Shown here one piece after another: positions 8,510-16,566 of a DNA stretch of 38,574 bases. A model generated the notes under the pieces. The model ran no database searches and was not told where the DNA came from. It was given only the letters and a program-made list of their open reading frames with translations. The stretch's first letter is position 1, and every line of letters starts with the position of its first letter. Both the position numbers and the translations under genes were made by a program. This DNA comes from a bacterium (GTDB taxonomy: Bacteria > Desulfobacterota > DSWW01), in the NCBI GenBank assembly GCA_015486285.1, contig WFRX01000435.1:1-38574 (forward strand). The letters run 5' to 3'.

Positions 8510-8529
8510 TTACTACAATAATGTAGTAA
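8510..8529. promoter_or_regulatory. Perfect 8-bp inverted repeat, possible operator
   Basis: TTACTACA-ATAA-TGTAGTAA: two perfect 8-base arms around a 4-base spacer, in the AT-rich part of the amt/DUF1254 intergenic region and about 180 bp upstream of the DUF1254 start. There is no following T-tract, so it is more likely a protein-binding site than a terminator. The TACA...TGTA core recalls BlaI/CopY-type operators, although the spacer is longer than in those and no such regulator is encoded in the window. Confidence 0.45.
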
Positions 8530-8708
8530 ATTGGGTCGAGTCCGAATGGAAGTTTACTGGACTTTTTCGCACCCCTCCAAGGCCGGTCATCATCCAATTC
8601 AAGAAAAATCGACATGTCCTTTTCCTGGCGCATGCATCGGCTGTATCGCTGTGCGGCTTTCTTGAAAGTCATTTGCATTGAATGCGTTACATAAAGAAAG
8701 GAGAGAAC

Positions 8709-10310
8709 ATGAAAGGGCGTACAAAATTCGCACTTTCGATCGTCGCCGGCATAGCGGCGGGAACGGCATGGATGGCCACTTCGGCAATTTCCGAGGTGCC
8801 GACGAAGGGGTACAATACCGAGATTCCCGGGAGCATCATGACCCCGAACCGTCTGAATACTCCCTTGGGCGCATTCGACTTTTACGACGGTGTACCTACG
8901 AAAAAGACGGCTGTCCACGTATACGAGAAACTGGATTTTCTCCGCGCGACAGATGTCTTTCTCGACTTCCTGCCGGCGGTCTCCATCGAGGCATTGCGTC
9001 GTGGACAGGCGTCCATCGGCGCGGATGCCTCCAACAAGGTTATCGTGTTCGACCAGCTAATGGACTCCAACCAGCTCTTCCTGACGGGCAACACCGACAC
9101 GGTCTATGCCCTGGCCATGCTCGATCTTGAAAAGGACGGCCCTACGGTTGTCGAAATCCCCAGGGGGGCCGGCCCCGGAACGCTCGATGACGCGTTTCAG
9201 CGCTTTATCGTCGATATGGGAGCCCCCGGGCCGGATCGCGGGAGGGGCGGTCTGTATCTGATACTGCCGCCGGATTACCAGGACGACCTAAAACCGACGC
9301 CGAACACCATCGAGGATCCCCGTACCGTCCAAGTAAAAATTGCCGGAAAAACGAGGGATGTCTGGGTCGCTCAGTCTCCAAGCTATGTGAACTGGCTGAT
9401 CCTGCGCGGATTCCTGGTGAACGGCAAGCCCGATGCGGCCTCGAAGATGTGGCGGACGGGGCTGAAGGTCTACCCGCTGGCCGAAGCGGCCGATCCTCCG
9501 AAAATGGAGTTCATCAACGGCTCCAAGAAGTCATTCAATACGATCCTTCCCACGGATATCACCTATTTCCAATATCTCTGGCATGTGCTTCAGAAGGAAC
9601 CGATCGATTTCATAGATCCCGAGCTGCGGGGTATGGCCGGCGCCATCGGCATCGTCAAAGGCAAACCGTTCAAGCCGGACCAGCGAATGAAGGAGATCCT
9701 CTCCCAGGCCGTCTCCTTCGGCAATGCGGCAGCCCGCACATTGTCCTTCCGGCCGCGTGACGAGCGGGCGAGGATATTCCCGGACAGGCAGTGGTACGCC
9801 GGTTTTGTGGGCAAGGATTACCGTTGGCTGGATGGCGACGGTCGTCGGGGACGGAATCTGGATGCCCGGATCGCCTTTTTCTACATGGCTATCGTGAACA
9901 CGCCTGCCATGGCCCTGGAGATACCGGGCGTCGGTTCGAACTATGGTATGGAGTATACGGACAAGGACGGCAATATCCTCAAAGGGGACAGAACCTACAA
10001 ACTGCACTTGCCGCCCAATGTCCCGGCGAAGGATTTTTGGTCGATCGTGCTCTATGACCCTGAGACGCGCTCGCAATTGCAGACCAGCCAGCCCTTTCCG
10101 AGCAGGAACAGCAAGCGGAACAAGCTGATCTACAACAAAGACGGCTCGATTGATCTCTACTTTGGGCCGAAACCGCCCAGGGGAAAGAAAGCCAACTGGA
10201 TTGGGACCGTTCCGGGGAAATCCTGGTTCGCCGTATTGCGGCTTTATGGCCCTCTCGAGTCCTGGTTCAGGAAAGCATGGAAACCCGGCGACATCGAGCT
10301 GCTTCAGTAA
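8709..10310 (+). CDS. Exported DUF1254/DUF1214 domain protein
   Basis: The protein has 533 residues starting at the ATG preceded by AAAGGAGAG. The N-terminal signal peptide is MKGRTKFALSIVAGIAAGTAWMATSA, so it is periplasmic. The N-terminal half has the DUF1254 pattern (AVHVYEKLDFLRATDVFLDFLP, then SNQLFLTGNTDTVYALAMLDL with the conserved NTDT). The C-terminal half has DUF1214 features (LHLPPNVPAKDFWSIVLYDPETRSQLQ, then the LYFGPKPPRGKKANWIGT and WFAVLRLYGP block). Both domains usually occur together in proteins of this size. Biochemical function is not established. It is alone on its strand after a long regulatory gap, with mtfA following after about 125 bp. Confidence 0.92.
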   Translation: MKGRTKFALSIVAGIAAGTAWMATSAISEVPTKGYNTEIPGSIMTPNRLNTPLGAFDFYDGVPTKKTAVHVYEKLDFLRATDVFLDFLPAVSIEALRRGQASIGADASNKVIVFDQLMDSNQLFLTGNTDTVYALAMLDLEKDGPTVVEIPRGAGPGTLDDAFQRFIVDMGAPGPDRGRGGLYLILPPDYQDDLKPTPNTIEDPRTVQVKIAGKTRDVWVAQSPSYVNWLILRGFLVNGKPDAASKMWRTGLKVYPLAEAADPPKMEFINGSKKSFNTILPTDITYFQYLWHVLQKEPIDFIDPELRGMAGAIGIVKGKPFKPDQRMKEILSQAVSFGNAAARTLSFRPRDERARIFPDRQWYAGFVGKDYRWLDGDGRRGRNLDARIAFFYMAIVNTPAMALEIPGVGSNYGMEYTDKDGNILKGDRTYKLHLPPNVPAKDFWSIVLYDPETRSQLQTSQPFPSRNSKRNKLIYNKDGSIDLYFGPKPPRGKKANWIGTVPGKSWFAVLRLYGPLESWFRKAWKPGDIELLQ

Positions 10311-10398
10311 GATGGAGCCAGGATGGACTCCGCCCACACGGCATAATCACGATGCATACTTTTCGTCGTCGGCAAAGCGCTGCAAGGCGGCAAAACGG

Positions 10399-10415
10399 GC
10401 CCCCCGATAGGGGGC
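10399..10415 (+). other. Short GC hairpin ahead of the mtfA ribosome site
   Basis: GCCCCC (10399-10404) pairs with GGGGGC (10410-10415) around a 5-base loop. It ends 19 bases before the mtfA start and just upstream of its RBS (AAGGATG). No T-run follows, so it is a weak terminator candidate for the DUF1254 gene; it could also protect or mask the leader. Confidence 0.3.
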
Positions 10416-10434
10416 GACACAAGGATGTGATACG

Positions 10435-11238
10435 ATGCTTCATTGGCTCAGAGATCATCGCAGAAGAGCAATCTTACAGGATCCCTTTCCGGATGGCTGG
10501 AGGCGGATTCTCGTCGAAAGCGTCCTCCACTATTCCTTTCTGGATGATGATGAAAAAAATCATCTCGAACAGCTGATACAGGTATTTATCGCTGAAAAGA
10601 AGTTTGAAGGCTGCAACGGGCTTGAGGTGACAGACGAGATAAGGGTTGTGATTGCAGCCGAGGCATGCATGCTGGTTTTGGGATTGCCCCATGACCTGTA
10701 CCGCGGTCTTATTTCCCTGCTGATCTATCCTTCGAGCGTCGTCGTTCCGCCGTCCAGAATGGGGGTGTTTACGCAAGGCCCGCTTGTTGAACGGCCGGAA
10801 ATAGCCATTTCAGGCCAGGCTTTTTTGCATGGACCGGTGATCCTTGTATGGGATGAGGCCAAGAGGGCGGCCAGGCACCCTGAACGCGGGCATAACGTGG
10901 TCTATCATGAATTTGCCCATTTGCTCGACATGTCGGATGGGGTGGCGGACGGTACCCCTGTGCTGCATGGTCGCGACCAGTACAGGACATGGGCGCAAGT
11001 CTTTTCAAAGGAATTTATCGCGCTGCGCCAGGCGTCGAAAAAAGGGAAAAAGACCTTCCTGGATCCCTATGGAGCCCTGAATGAAGCGGAATTCTTCGCA
11101 GTGGCAACCGAGTTCTTCTTTGATAAGCCCGTTCAAATGCAAAAAAAACATAAAGCGCTGTATGATGTGCTGGCAGGGTTCTACCTGCAGGATACTGCCG
11201 GCCGTGAGCGGCGTTACAACCGGATGATGCAGGTTTGA
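10435..11238 (+). CDS. mtfA: MtfA-like zinc peptidase (M90 family)
   Basis: A 267-residue protein of the MtfA (Mlc titration factor A) family. The HExxH zinc site is H158-E-F-A-H162 in NVVYHEFAHLLDM, and the downstream glutamate ligand lies in NEAEFFAVATEFFF. The N-terminal half has the conserved VLGLPHDLYRGLISLLIYPSSVVVP segment. E. coli MtfA is a cytoplasmic aminopeptidase that binds the glucose repressor Mlc, but most family members are uncharacterised and there is no Mlc/PTS gene here. The C-terminus YDVLAGFYLQDTAGRE is also typical. It converges with the deacetylase gene; the gap of about 135 bp shows no clear terminator. Confidence 0.9.
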   Translation: MLHWLRDHRRRAILQDPFPDGWRRILVESVLHYSFLDDDEKNHLEQLIQVFIAEKKFEGCNGLEVTDEIRVVIAAEACMLVLGLPHDLYRGLISLLIYPSSVVVPPSRMGVFTQGPLVERPEIAISGQAFLHGPVILVWDEAKRAARHPERGHNVVYHEFAHLLDMSDGVADGTPVLHGRDQYRTWAQVFSKEFIALRQASKKGKKTFLDPYGALNEAEFFAVATEFFFDKPVQMQKKHKALYDVLAGFYLQDTAGRERRYNRMMQV

Positions 11239-11373
11239 CCATCTTATCTCGGCACACCGGTATAGCCGAAGGGGAATACGAAGGATCGCTTCTGCCGGGC
11301 GGAATCGATTTTTTCTTGCAGGGTAAGGGTCAGGCCTTGCGGGCGGAGGCGGGACCGGCTGCGGGTCGCAAGC

Positions 11374-12489
11374 TCAGAAAATCGCCGGGAATACATGTTC
11401 TTCCAGGTACCCGACGCATCGCCTCATCTGCCGGAGACATGCGTCCCGCGCGGGGCTCGTGTGTTCGTCGTCCCGGAGCCTCGTGCCCCGCGCGCCCTGC
11501 GCTGCGAGGGGCGCCCGCATCTCTTCGGGCATCTCATCGTCGAGGTCCACGCGGTTCATGATGGCCCAGGCGAGCGTCCAGGCGCGAGCCACATTCGCGG
11601 GGTTGTAGCCCCCGCCTCCGAGGGCCACCCATGCCGGGGCCTTGTCGGCAAGGTATTGGACGGCCCGGGTGAACCCGTTCGTAGTGAGTTCGAGTTCCGC
11701 CAGGGGGTCGGTCAGGAATGTGTCCACCCCGAGCTGCGAGACGACGACGTCCGGCCTGAAGGCCTCCATCAGGGGGGGCACCACGGCTTGAAAGCCTTTC
11801 CAGAAGACGTGATCGTCCGTTCCGGGAAGCATGGGCACATTGGCACAATAGCCCTTGCCCTCCCCCTGCCCGGTTTCCGCCAGGCTGCCCGTGCCCGGAA
11901 ACAGGGTGTGGCCGTCCTGGTGAAACGAGAGGGTCAGGACCCGCGGGTCCTCGTAGAAGGCCCACTGGACCCCGTCGCCGTGGTGGGCGTCGATGTCGAG
12001 ATAGAGCACTCGCTTTCCCCGGCCCACGAGTTCCAGGATTGCCAGAACCGGGTCGTTTACATAACAGAAGCCGGAGGCCCGGTCCGCACGCGCGTGGTGG
12101 AGCCCTCCGGCGATGTTGAACGCGATGCGCGCCTTCCCCTCCAGGACGAGGCGGGCGCACTGAAGGGATGCCCCCGCATGGAGGAGGGACCATTCCCACA
12201 GGCCGGGGAAAACGGGGTTGTCCCCGGGCCCCAGGCCGTGGGCGAAGTTCCATCGGGTCTCGCCGCGGCCGGCCCGCTGGAGCGCCTCCAGGTAGGCGGG
12301 CGTGTGAAACCTGAGGAGTTCGGCCTCCGTGGCGGGTCTCGTTTCGATCCGGTCGGCTTGGGGGAGCTGGAAAAGGCCGCAGGCCCTGCAGAGGTCATGG
12401 GTGAGCCGGAGCCGTTCGATCTTCAGGGGATGGCCTGCCCCGTAATCGTAGGCGAAGTAATCGTCGGTATAGAGGAAGGCGGTGCGCAC
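11374..12489 (-). CDS. HDAC/AcuC-family deacetylase
   Basis: The protein has 371 residues starting at GTG 12489, which has GGAAAGGAG at the right distance; a longer frame to 12582 lacks an RBS. Arginase/deacetylase-fold motifs are complete: LHHARADRASGFCYVND with the His131-His132 pair, LYLDIDAHHGDGVQWAFY with zinc ligands Asp167 and His169, and a late GGGGYNPANVARAW carrying the catalytic Tyr. Family members remove acetyl groups from lysines (AcuC on acetyl-CoA synthetase) or from acetylpolyamines, using zinc. The neighbours do not show which. No acetyltransferase partner is seen. It is divergent from the sulfatase across about 330 bp. Confidence 0.93.
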   Translation of the reverse strand: MRTAFLYTDDYFAYDYGAGHPLKIERLRLTHDLCRACGLFQLPQADRIETRPATEAELLRFHTPAYLEALQRAGRGETRWNFAHGLGPGDNPVFPGLWEWSLLHAGASLQCARLVLEGKARIAFNIAGGLHHARADRASGFCYVNDPVLAILELVGRGKRVLYLDIDAHHGDGVQWAFYEDPRVLTLSFHQDGHTLFPGTGSLAETGQGEGKGYCANVPMLPGTDDHVFWKGFQAVVPPLMEAFRPDVVVSQLGVDTFLTDPLAELELTTNGFTRAVQYLADKAPAWVALGGGGYNPANVARAWTLAWAIMNRVDLDDEMPEEMRAPLAAQGARGTRLRDDEHTSPARDACLRQMRRCVGYLEEHVFPAIF

Positions 12490-12589
12490 GGCGTCTCCTT
12501 TCCGGTCTGCATCTGTCAACCATAGTGCAAAAGCCGTGCGGCTGTCGAGAGCCGTCCGGTGTTTTGAAAAACCTTGGGACATATTGTGC

Positions 12590-12619
12590 TTGACAGCTTA
12601 TTTCCTTCCTCGTTATGCT
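12590..12619 (+). promoter_or_regulatory. Candidate sigma-70 promoter for the sulfatase
   Basis: A perfect -35 box TTGACA (12590-12595) is followed after 18 bp by TATGCT (12614-12619), a 4-of-6 match to the -10 consensus. It points towards the sulfatase, whose start is 200 bp downstream, so the leader would include the stem-loop repeat. Confidence 0.45.
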
Positions 12620-12670
12620 CTGCTCATCCTTATCCTGAGTACTCGAATGCACACAAATCCGGTCCCGTAA

Positions 12671-12717
12671 AATGCGGACAATGCCACGTCGCTTCGCTCC
12701 TCGCAATGTCCGACATT
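12671..12717. repeat. REP-like stem-loop element
   Basis: AATGCGGACAATG (12671-12683) is nearly complementary to CAATGTCCGACATT (12704-12717), enclosing CCACGTCGCTTCGCTCCTCG. Short GC-rich hairpins of this look are frequent dispersed extragenic repeats in Desulfobacterota genomes; this is a family-resemblance statement, not a search result. It would fold in the leader of the sulfatase mRNA. Confidence 0.4.
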
Positions 12718-12733
12718 CATCCGATCTCGGATG
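12718..12733. promoter_or_regulatory. Palindrome in sulfatase leader
   Basis: CATCCGA-TC-TCGGATG has perfect 7-base arms with a 2-base centre, directly abutting the stem-loop repeat and 86 bp before the sulfatase start. It may be an operator half-site pair or a continuation of the repeat element. Confidence 0.35.
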
Positions 12734-12819
12734 CCTCACCGTGTTGATGTGCCAGAGTACTTAGGCCGGGTTACCCTGGGGAGGAATGTTCAAACACGCT
12801 TGTCCAAAGGGGGTGAAGC

Positions 12820-14514
12820 ATGGAGAGCAGGACAGCCGCAAGGCAATGCACACGGGTTTCGGGCATCGTTTTCCTGGTTGCCGTCACGTTGTTGCTTCTG
12901 CCGGTCTGCGCCATGGCGGGAGGCGGCGGCATCACGCGGGGCAGCGTGGACGGACAGATGACGGCCAGTGGATACGACCATCCGGGCGAGTATCTGGTCC
13001 ACCCGGCGACCTTGATCGCCGACAACATGGAGCCGGTGATTCCGCACCCGGATGAGGAGGCCGAGTCCAGGGCCAAGTTGGACGCTTTGAAGAAGAGAGC
13101 GGGCAAGAAGCCGAATATCCTGATCTTTCTCCTGGACGATGTGGGTTACGGAGATCCGGGGTTCACCGGGGGCGGCGTGATGCTGGGCAGCCCGACCCCG
13201 AACATAGACCGCCTCGCCCACAACGGAATGATCCTCACCTCGGCCTACTCGGCGCCCAGCTGCACGCCGACGCGGGCCACGATCATGACCGGCCAGAATC
13301 CGCTCCATCACGGCCTGCTCCGCCCGCCCATGTACGGCGAGAAGGGGGGCCTGGACGGCGCGGTTACGGTTGCGGCCATCCTGAAGAAACAGGGATACGT
13401 AACCCAGGCGGTGGGCAAATGGCACATGGGCGAGAACAAGGGGTCGCTGCCCCAGAACGTCGGGTTCGACGATTTCTACGGCTTCCTCGGCGTTTCGGAC
13501 ATGTACACGGAATGGCGGGATCAGTACTTCAACCCGGAGATCGCCCTGAGTCCCTCCCGTTTCATGGTGATGGAAAAGAGCAATTTCAATCACAACAATG
13601 TTCATTGCAAGAGCGGTGGGGAGTGCGAGAACCTGTACCAGATCAATCTCACCACGATCCGGGACCTGGACCAGGATTGGGCGGCTTACAGCGACAAGTT
13701 TATCCACAAGATGGCGAAGAGCAAAAAGCCCTGGTTCCTGTATCACTGCACGCGGGCCTGCCATTTCGACAACTACCCGAACGACAAGTACGCGGGCAGA
13801 TCACCGGCCCGTACCACGTACAGTGACGGGATGGTGGAGGTAGACGATATCGTGGGCCGGCTCGTCAAGTCCCTGGAAGAAACGGGCCAGTTGGACAACA
13901 CCCTGATCTTCTTCACCTCGGACAATGGGCCGGAAGGCGAGATTTTTCCATACGGGCACACCCCGTTTCGAGGCCACAAGGGCTCGAGCTGGGAAGGCGG
14001 GGTGAGGGTGCCGACATTTGTGTACTGGAAGGGGATGATCGAGCCCCGTGTCTCGGACGGCCTGTTCGATCTGGCCGACCTGTTCAACACCTGCGCCTCC
14101 CTGGCCGGCGTTCCCGGGGCCAAGGTGACCAAGTATCTGCCCAGGGACCGGTATGTGGACGGCATCGACCAGGTTTCCTTCCTGCTGGGCCCCGGCGGCC
14201 TGTCGAACCGCCGCAGCCGGATCTACACCCTGAACGAGTTCCTGTCGGCCGTCCGGATCGACGAGTTCAAGTATATCCACGCTGCAGAGATGGAGGATGC
14301 GGTGTTCCAGAACGGATACCCGGCCGGGTTTACCGGCGCTATCGCCACCCACCTGGGCGGTGCGACGGCGGTCAACCTGTATACGAATCCCCGGGAAGAT
14401 GTGTCCATCGGCATCCGCCACATCCCTGCGATCGTCATCCTGGGCAAGGAACTGCTCCGGTACAAGCAGGTCTTGCAGAAATATCCACCCCGCGTAAAGG
14501 TGAGCTTTTTCTAA
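12820..14514 (+). CDS. Exported sulfatase (Cys-type, formylglycine-dependent)
   Basis: A 564-residue arylsulfatase-family protein with RBS AGGGGGTGA. The N-terminus is a signal peptide (VSGIVFLVAVTLLLLPVCAMA), so it acts in the periplasm or outside. The catalytic residues are visible: metal-binding Asp106-Asp107 in LLDDVGYGD, the formylglycine precursor Cys148 in SCTPTR, GKWHMG with the active-site Lys and His, and TSDNGPEGE with the late Asp-Asn pair. A residue in the 70s-90s forms an unusual charged linker (PHPDEEAESRAKLDALKKRAGKK) before the catalytic domain. It would release sulfate from an organic sulfate ester. The maturase converting Cys to formylglycine is not in the window. It converges with the DUF3604 gene, stops 17 bp apart. 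Confidence 0.92.
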   Translation: MESRTAARQCTRVSGIVFLVAVTLLLLPVCAMAGGGGITRGSVDGQMTASGYDHPGEYLVHPATLIADNMEPVIPHPDEEAESRAKLDALKKRAGKKPNILIFLLDDVGYGDPGFTGGGVMLGSPTPNIDRLAHNGMILTSAYSAPSCTPTRATIMTGQNPLHHGLLRPPMYGEKGGLDGAVTVAAILKKQGYVTQAVGKWHMGENKGSLPQNVGFDDFYGFLGVSDMYTEWRDQYFNPEIALSPSRFMVMEKSNFNHNNVHCKSGGECENLYQINLTTIRDLDQDWAAYSDKFIHKMAKSKKPWFLYHCTRACHFDNYPNDKYAGRSPARTTYSDGMVEVDDIVGRLVKSLEETGQLDNTLIFFTSDNGPEGEIFPYGHTPFRGHKGSSWEGGVRVPTFVYWKGMIEPRVSDGLFDLADLFNTCASLAGVPGAKVTKYLPRDRYVDGIDQVSFLLGPGGLSNRRSRIYTLNEFLSAVRIDEFKYIHAAEMEDAVFQNGYPAGFTGAIATHLGGATAVNLYTNPREDVSIGIRHIPAIVILGKELLRYKQVLQKYPPRVKVSFF

Positions 14515-14531
14515 ATACGGGGGGGCGGCGC

Positions 14532-16526
14532 TTACTCGGCCCTTTCCTGTCCCGTTTCGGGCCGGTACCAGATGGGGGATGTCCAGGCTCGTTCCTGAAT
14601 CGTCTTCTCCAGGCCGGGAGCCGTGCAGGCCTCCGGCCTGTCGCCGGGGGGAAGCCGGTTGCACTCGTACGTGCTCCAGCGACAGCTCGGGTTCTCAAGG
14701 ACCCGGGCATAGTAGAAGGCCCTTTCTCCGGGACGGAATTCCGTGTCCGTCCATATCGTGCAGAGCCTGTCGAACCCTTGTCCCACGGGTTCGCAGGTCT
14801 CGAGGTCCACGGCGGCACCGTTGTCCGGATTCCCGGCCGCTTCGAACACCCTGAGCATCGGCCCCTGTTCCTCGTCGATCCAGCCCTTGATGACCTGGAT
14901 ACGCTGCAGGGGGATTCCCGGATGCCCGGGCGTCCCGCCATCCATGACCGCCAGGACGGCGAATTTCGGCAATGCGCCTTCGGATGTACGGGGGGGCAGA
15001 TCCGCGCCCATGGGCACGCCCCTCTCGTAGCCCGTACGCGCAAGGTCTGAACCCGCGCACAGGGTGTCCGGAAGATCCCATCCGCCGAAGAAGCGGACCG
15101 TGATCCGCGGCCCGCTCGTTGCGTAGGTCTCCCGCCTCCGAAAGGCCTCGAAGATCCCGTCGCGGGAGTTTTCCACCGCCCAGACCGCGGTCAGGCCTCC
15201 CGGGTTGTCCAGGATGCCCTGGTTTCCGCCGAGTCCCTTCGGGCCGAGCCGCTTTTCGGGTGTGTCTTCGATGTTGCCCAGATGGCCCGCGTAATGGTAC
15301 TCGGCCACCGCCCCCGGGCTTGCGTTGTGGGTGTCGGTGCCGGCGACGACCCCGAGTTTGTAAGGGTTCACCCCCAGCCGCTCCTCCTCCTCGAGACCGG
15401 CCAGCAGCACGTTTCGCACGTAGTCCAGCCTGGAAACACAGCCGAGTCCCATGGCTCCCCCGAGGCCCGTGCCTTCCCGGCAATCGGTGAAGGGCGGGCG
15501 GGCGAGTTTTTCGAAGTCACACAGATCATCAGGCTCGCCGGGCACTCCGGCCAGGCCGTTCATGCACTCGGAATCGCCTTTGTTCTGGAAGATCTCGACC
15601 AGGGGTTCGATGCGTCGGCGCAGGTCCGCCGCCCTGCGCTGTTCTTCGGGGCCTTCCGCTCCCGGGTAACGGAGGGCGAACTTGTTGCCGTTGCTCTCGT
15701 TCGAATTGTGCGGAATGGCGATCGCGTCGCAACCGGGCGTCTCTTCCATGCAGGCGCGTTCCAGCTCCGCCCACAGGGCCTCCGGGGTGGGTGCCTCGAT
15801 GTACGAGACGGGCAGGTCCGGGACGTTGGCATTCCGGAAGAACACGTTCCGGTGGAGGTTTGTGGCCAGGGTGGTCCCCGTGTACTCGTAGCCTACAAAG
15901 CTCGTAAAGGTGCATTCCGAAGATCGGTCGTAGGCCTGTTCCGCGGCCTGCTGGATTTCTTCCCATGCCTTGCCGGCCCATTCCCGGCAATCGACCCCGC
16001 CGGGGCCGCAGACGTCGGCCGGGCGCTCGGGATTGGGGAAGAAGACGGGGTTCTGCATCACGATCGTGCTCAGGAAGGTGCCCTGCCGATAGATGCGGCA
16101 CGTTCGGGAATCGTAGGCGCCGGAGCCCCGGGTAAGACAGGCCTGGACCTCGCCGAGGAATTCGGAATGCTCGGTCAGGGCCGCGAAATCCAGGGGGCGG
16201 TCGATGCGCAAGGTCCGGGTTCCCCGGCCGTTCACGTCGAGGGGCGGCAGGAGCACGGCGCCGCCCCGGGCAAACCGGTAGGCGTCCTCCGGGAGGGAGC
16301 GGGTGTCGAAGATCCATGCGTCCATGGACAGGGAGGTATGAAAATGCAGGTCGCCGAAATAGACGTTTCTCAGAGGAGAAAAGAAGGCGCAGGGCTCGCG
16401 CTCCTCGGTGTAAGTGGGGCGGCCCTCCTCGGGATGCGGCGCCGGCGGGTTCGAGTCGCTCGTACAAGCCGAACCGGACAGAAAGGCCCCGACGACAAGG
16501 ATCGATAAGACGTGTCGGCGACTCAT
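14532..16526 (-). CDS. DUF3604 lipoprotein with PHP-like metal site
   Basis: The protein has 664 residues starting at ATG 16526, where a lipoprotein signal begins (SILVVGAFLSGSAC, lipobox G-S-A-C then Thr). DUF3604 proteins resemble PHP-domain phosphoesterases, and the metal-binding clusters are visible: NVYFGDLHFHTSLSMDA, DFAALTEHSEF, IPHNSNES and LGVVAGTDTHNASPGA. No substrate is established for the family. Many cysteines (for example VCGPGGVDCREW) suggest disulphides in the periplasm. The start is 40 bp after the aminotransferase stop on the same strand, so it may be the last gene of the sulfonate operon, though the RBS (AAGAAG) is modest. Confidence 0.88.
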   Translation of the reverse strand: MSRRHVLSILVVGAFLSGSACTSDSNPPAPHPEEGRPTYTEEREPCAFFSPLRNVYFGDLHFHTSLSMDAWIFDTRSLPEDAYRFARGGAVLLPPLDVNGRGTRTLRIDRPLDFAALTEHSEFLGEVQACLTRGSGAYDSRTCRIYRQGTFLSTIVMQNPVFFPNPERPADVCGPGGVDCREWAGKAWEEIQQAAEQAYDRSSECTFTSFVGYEYTGTTLATNLHRNVFFRNANVPDLPVSYIEAPTPEALWAELERACMEETPGCDAIAIPHNSNESNGNKFALRYPGAEGPEEQRRAADLRRRIEPLVEIFQNKGDSECMNGLAGVPGEPDDLCDFEKLARPPFTDCREGTGLGGAMGLGCVSRLDYVRNVLLAGLEEEERLGVNPYKLGVVAGTDTHNASPGAVAEYHYAGHLGNIEDTPEKRLGPKGLGGNQGILDNPGGLTAVWAVENSRDGIFEAFRRRETYATSGPRITVRFFGGWDLPDTLCAGSDLARTGYERGVPMGADLPPRTSEGALPKFAVLAVMDGGTPGHPGIPLQRIQVIKGWIDEEQGPMLRVFEAAGNPDNGAAVDLETCEPVGQGFDRLCTIWTDTEFRPGERAFYYARVLENPSCRWSTYECNRLPPGDRPEACTAPGLEKTIQERAWTSPIWYRPETGQERAE

Positions 16527-16566
16527 GTCGTTCTTCTTTACACAAGGGGGCCGCGGCATCCGGGGG

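Larger units (their letters stand above)
8200..8708. other. 509-bp divergent intergenic region, AT-rich centre
   Basis: This gap separates amt (-) from the DUF1254 gene (+). It contains the amt RBS, the sigma-54-like site at 8260-8274 and the inverted repeat at 8510-8529. The centre (about 8400-8520) is clearly richer in A and T than the flanking genes. I see no convincing small gene. The string GTTCGAATCC at about 8248 recalls a tRNA T-arm but has no matching stems. Confidence 0.7.
12490..12819. other. 330-bp divergent intergenic region with repeats
   Basis: This lies between the deacetylase (-) and the sulfatase (+). It holds a promoter-like pair at 12590-12619, a stem-loop repeat at 12671-12717 and a palindrome at 12718-12733. 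I see no small gene with an RBS. Confidence 0.65.

Noticed and set aside
8631..8648. TGGCGCATGCATCGGC as sigma-54 promoter for the DUF1254 gene
   Set aside because: The GG-GC separation is one base too long for a sigma-54 element.
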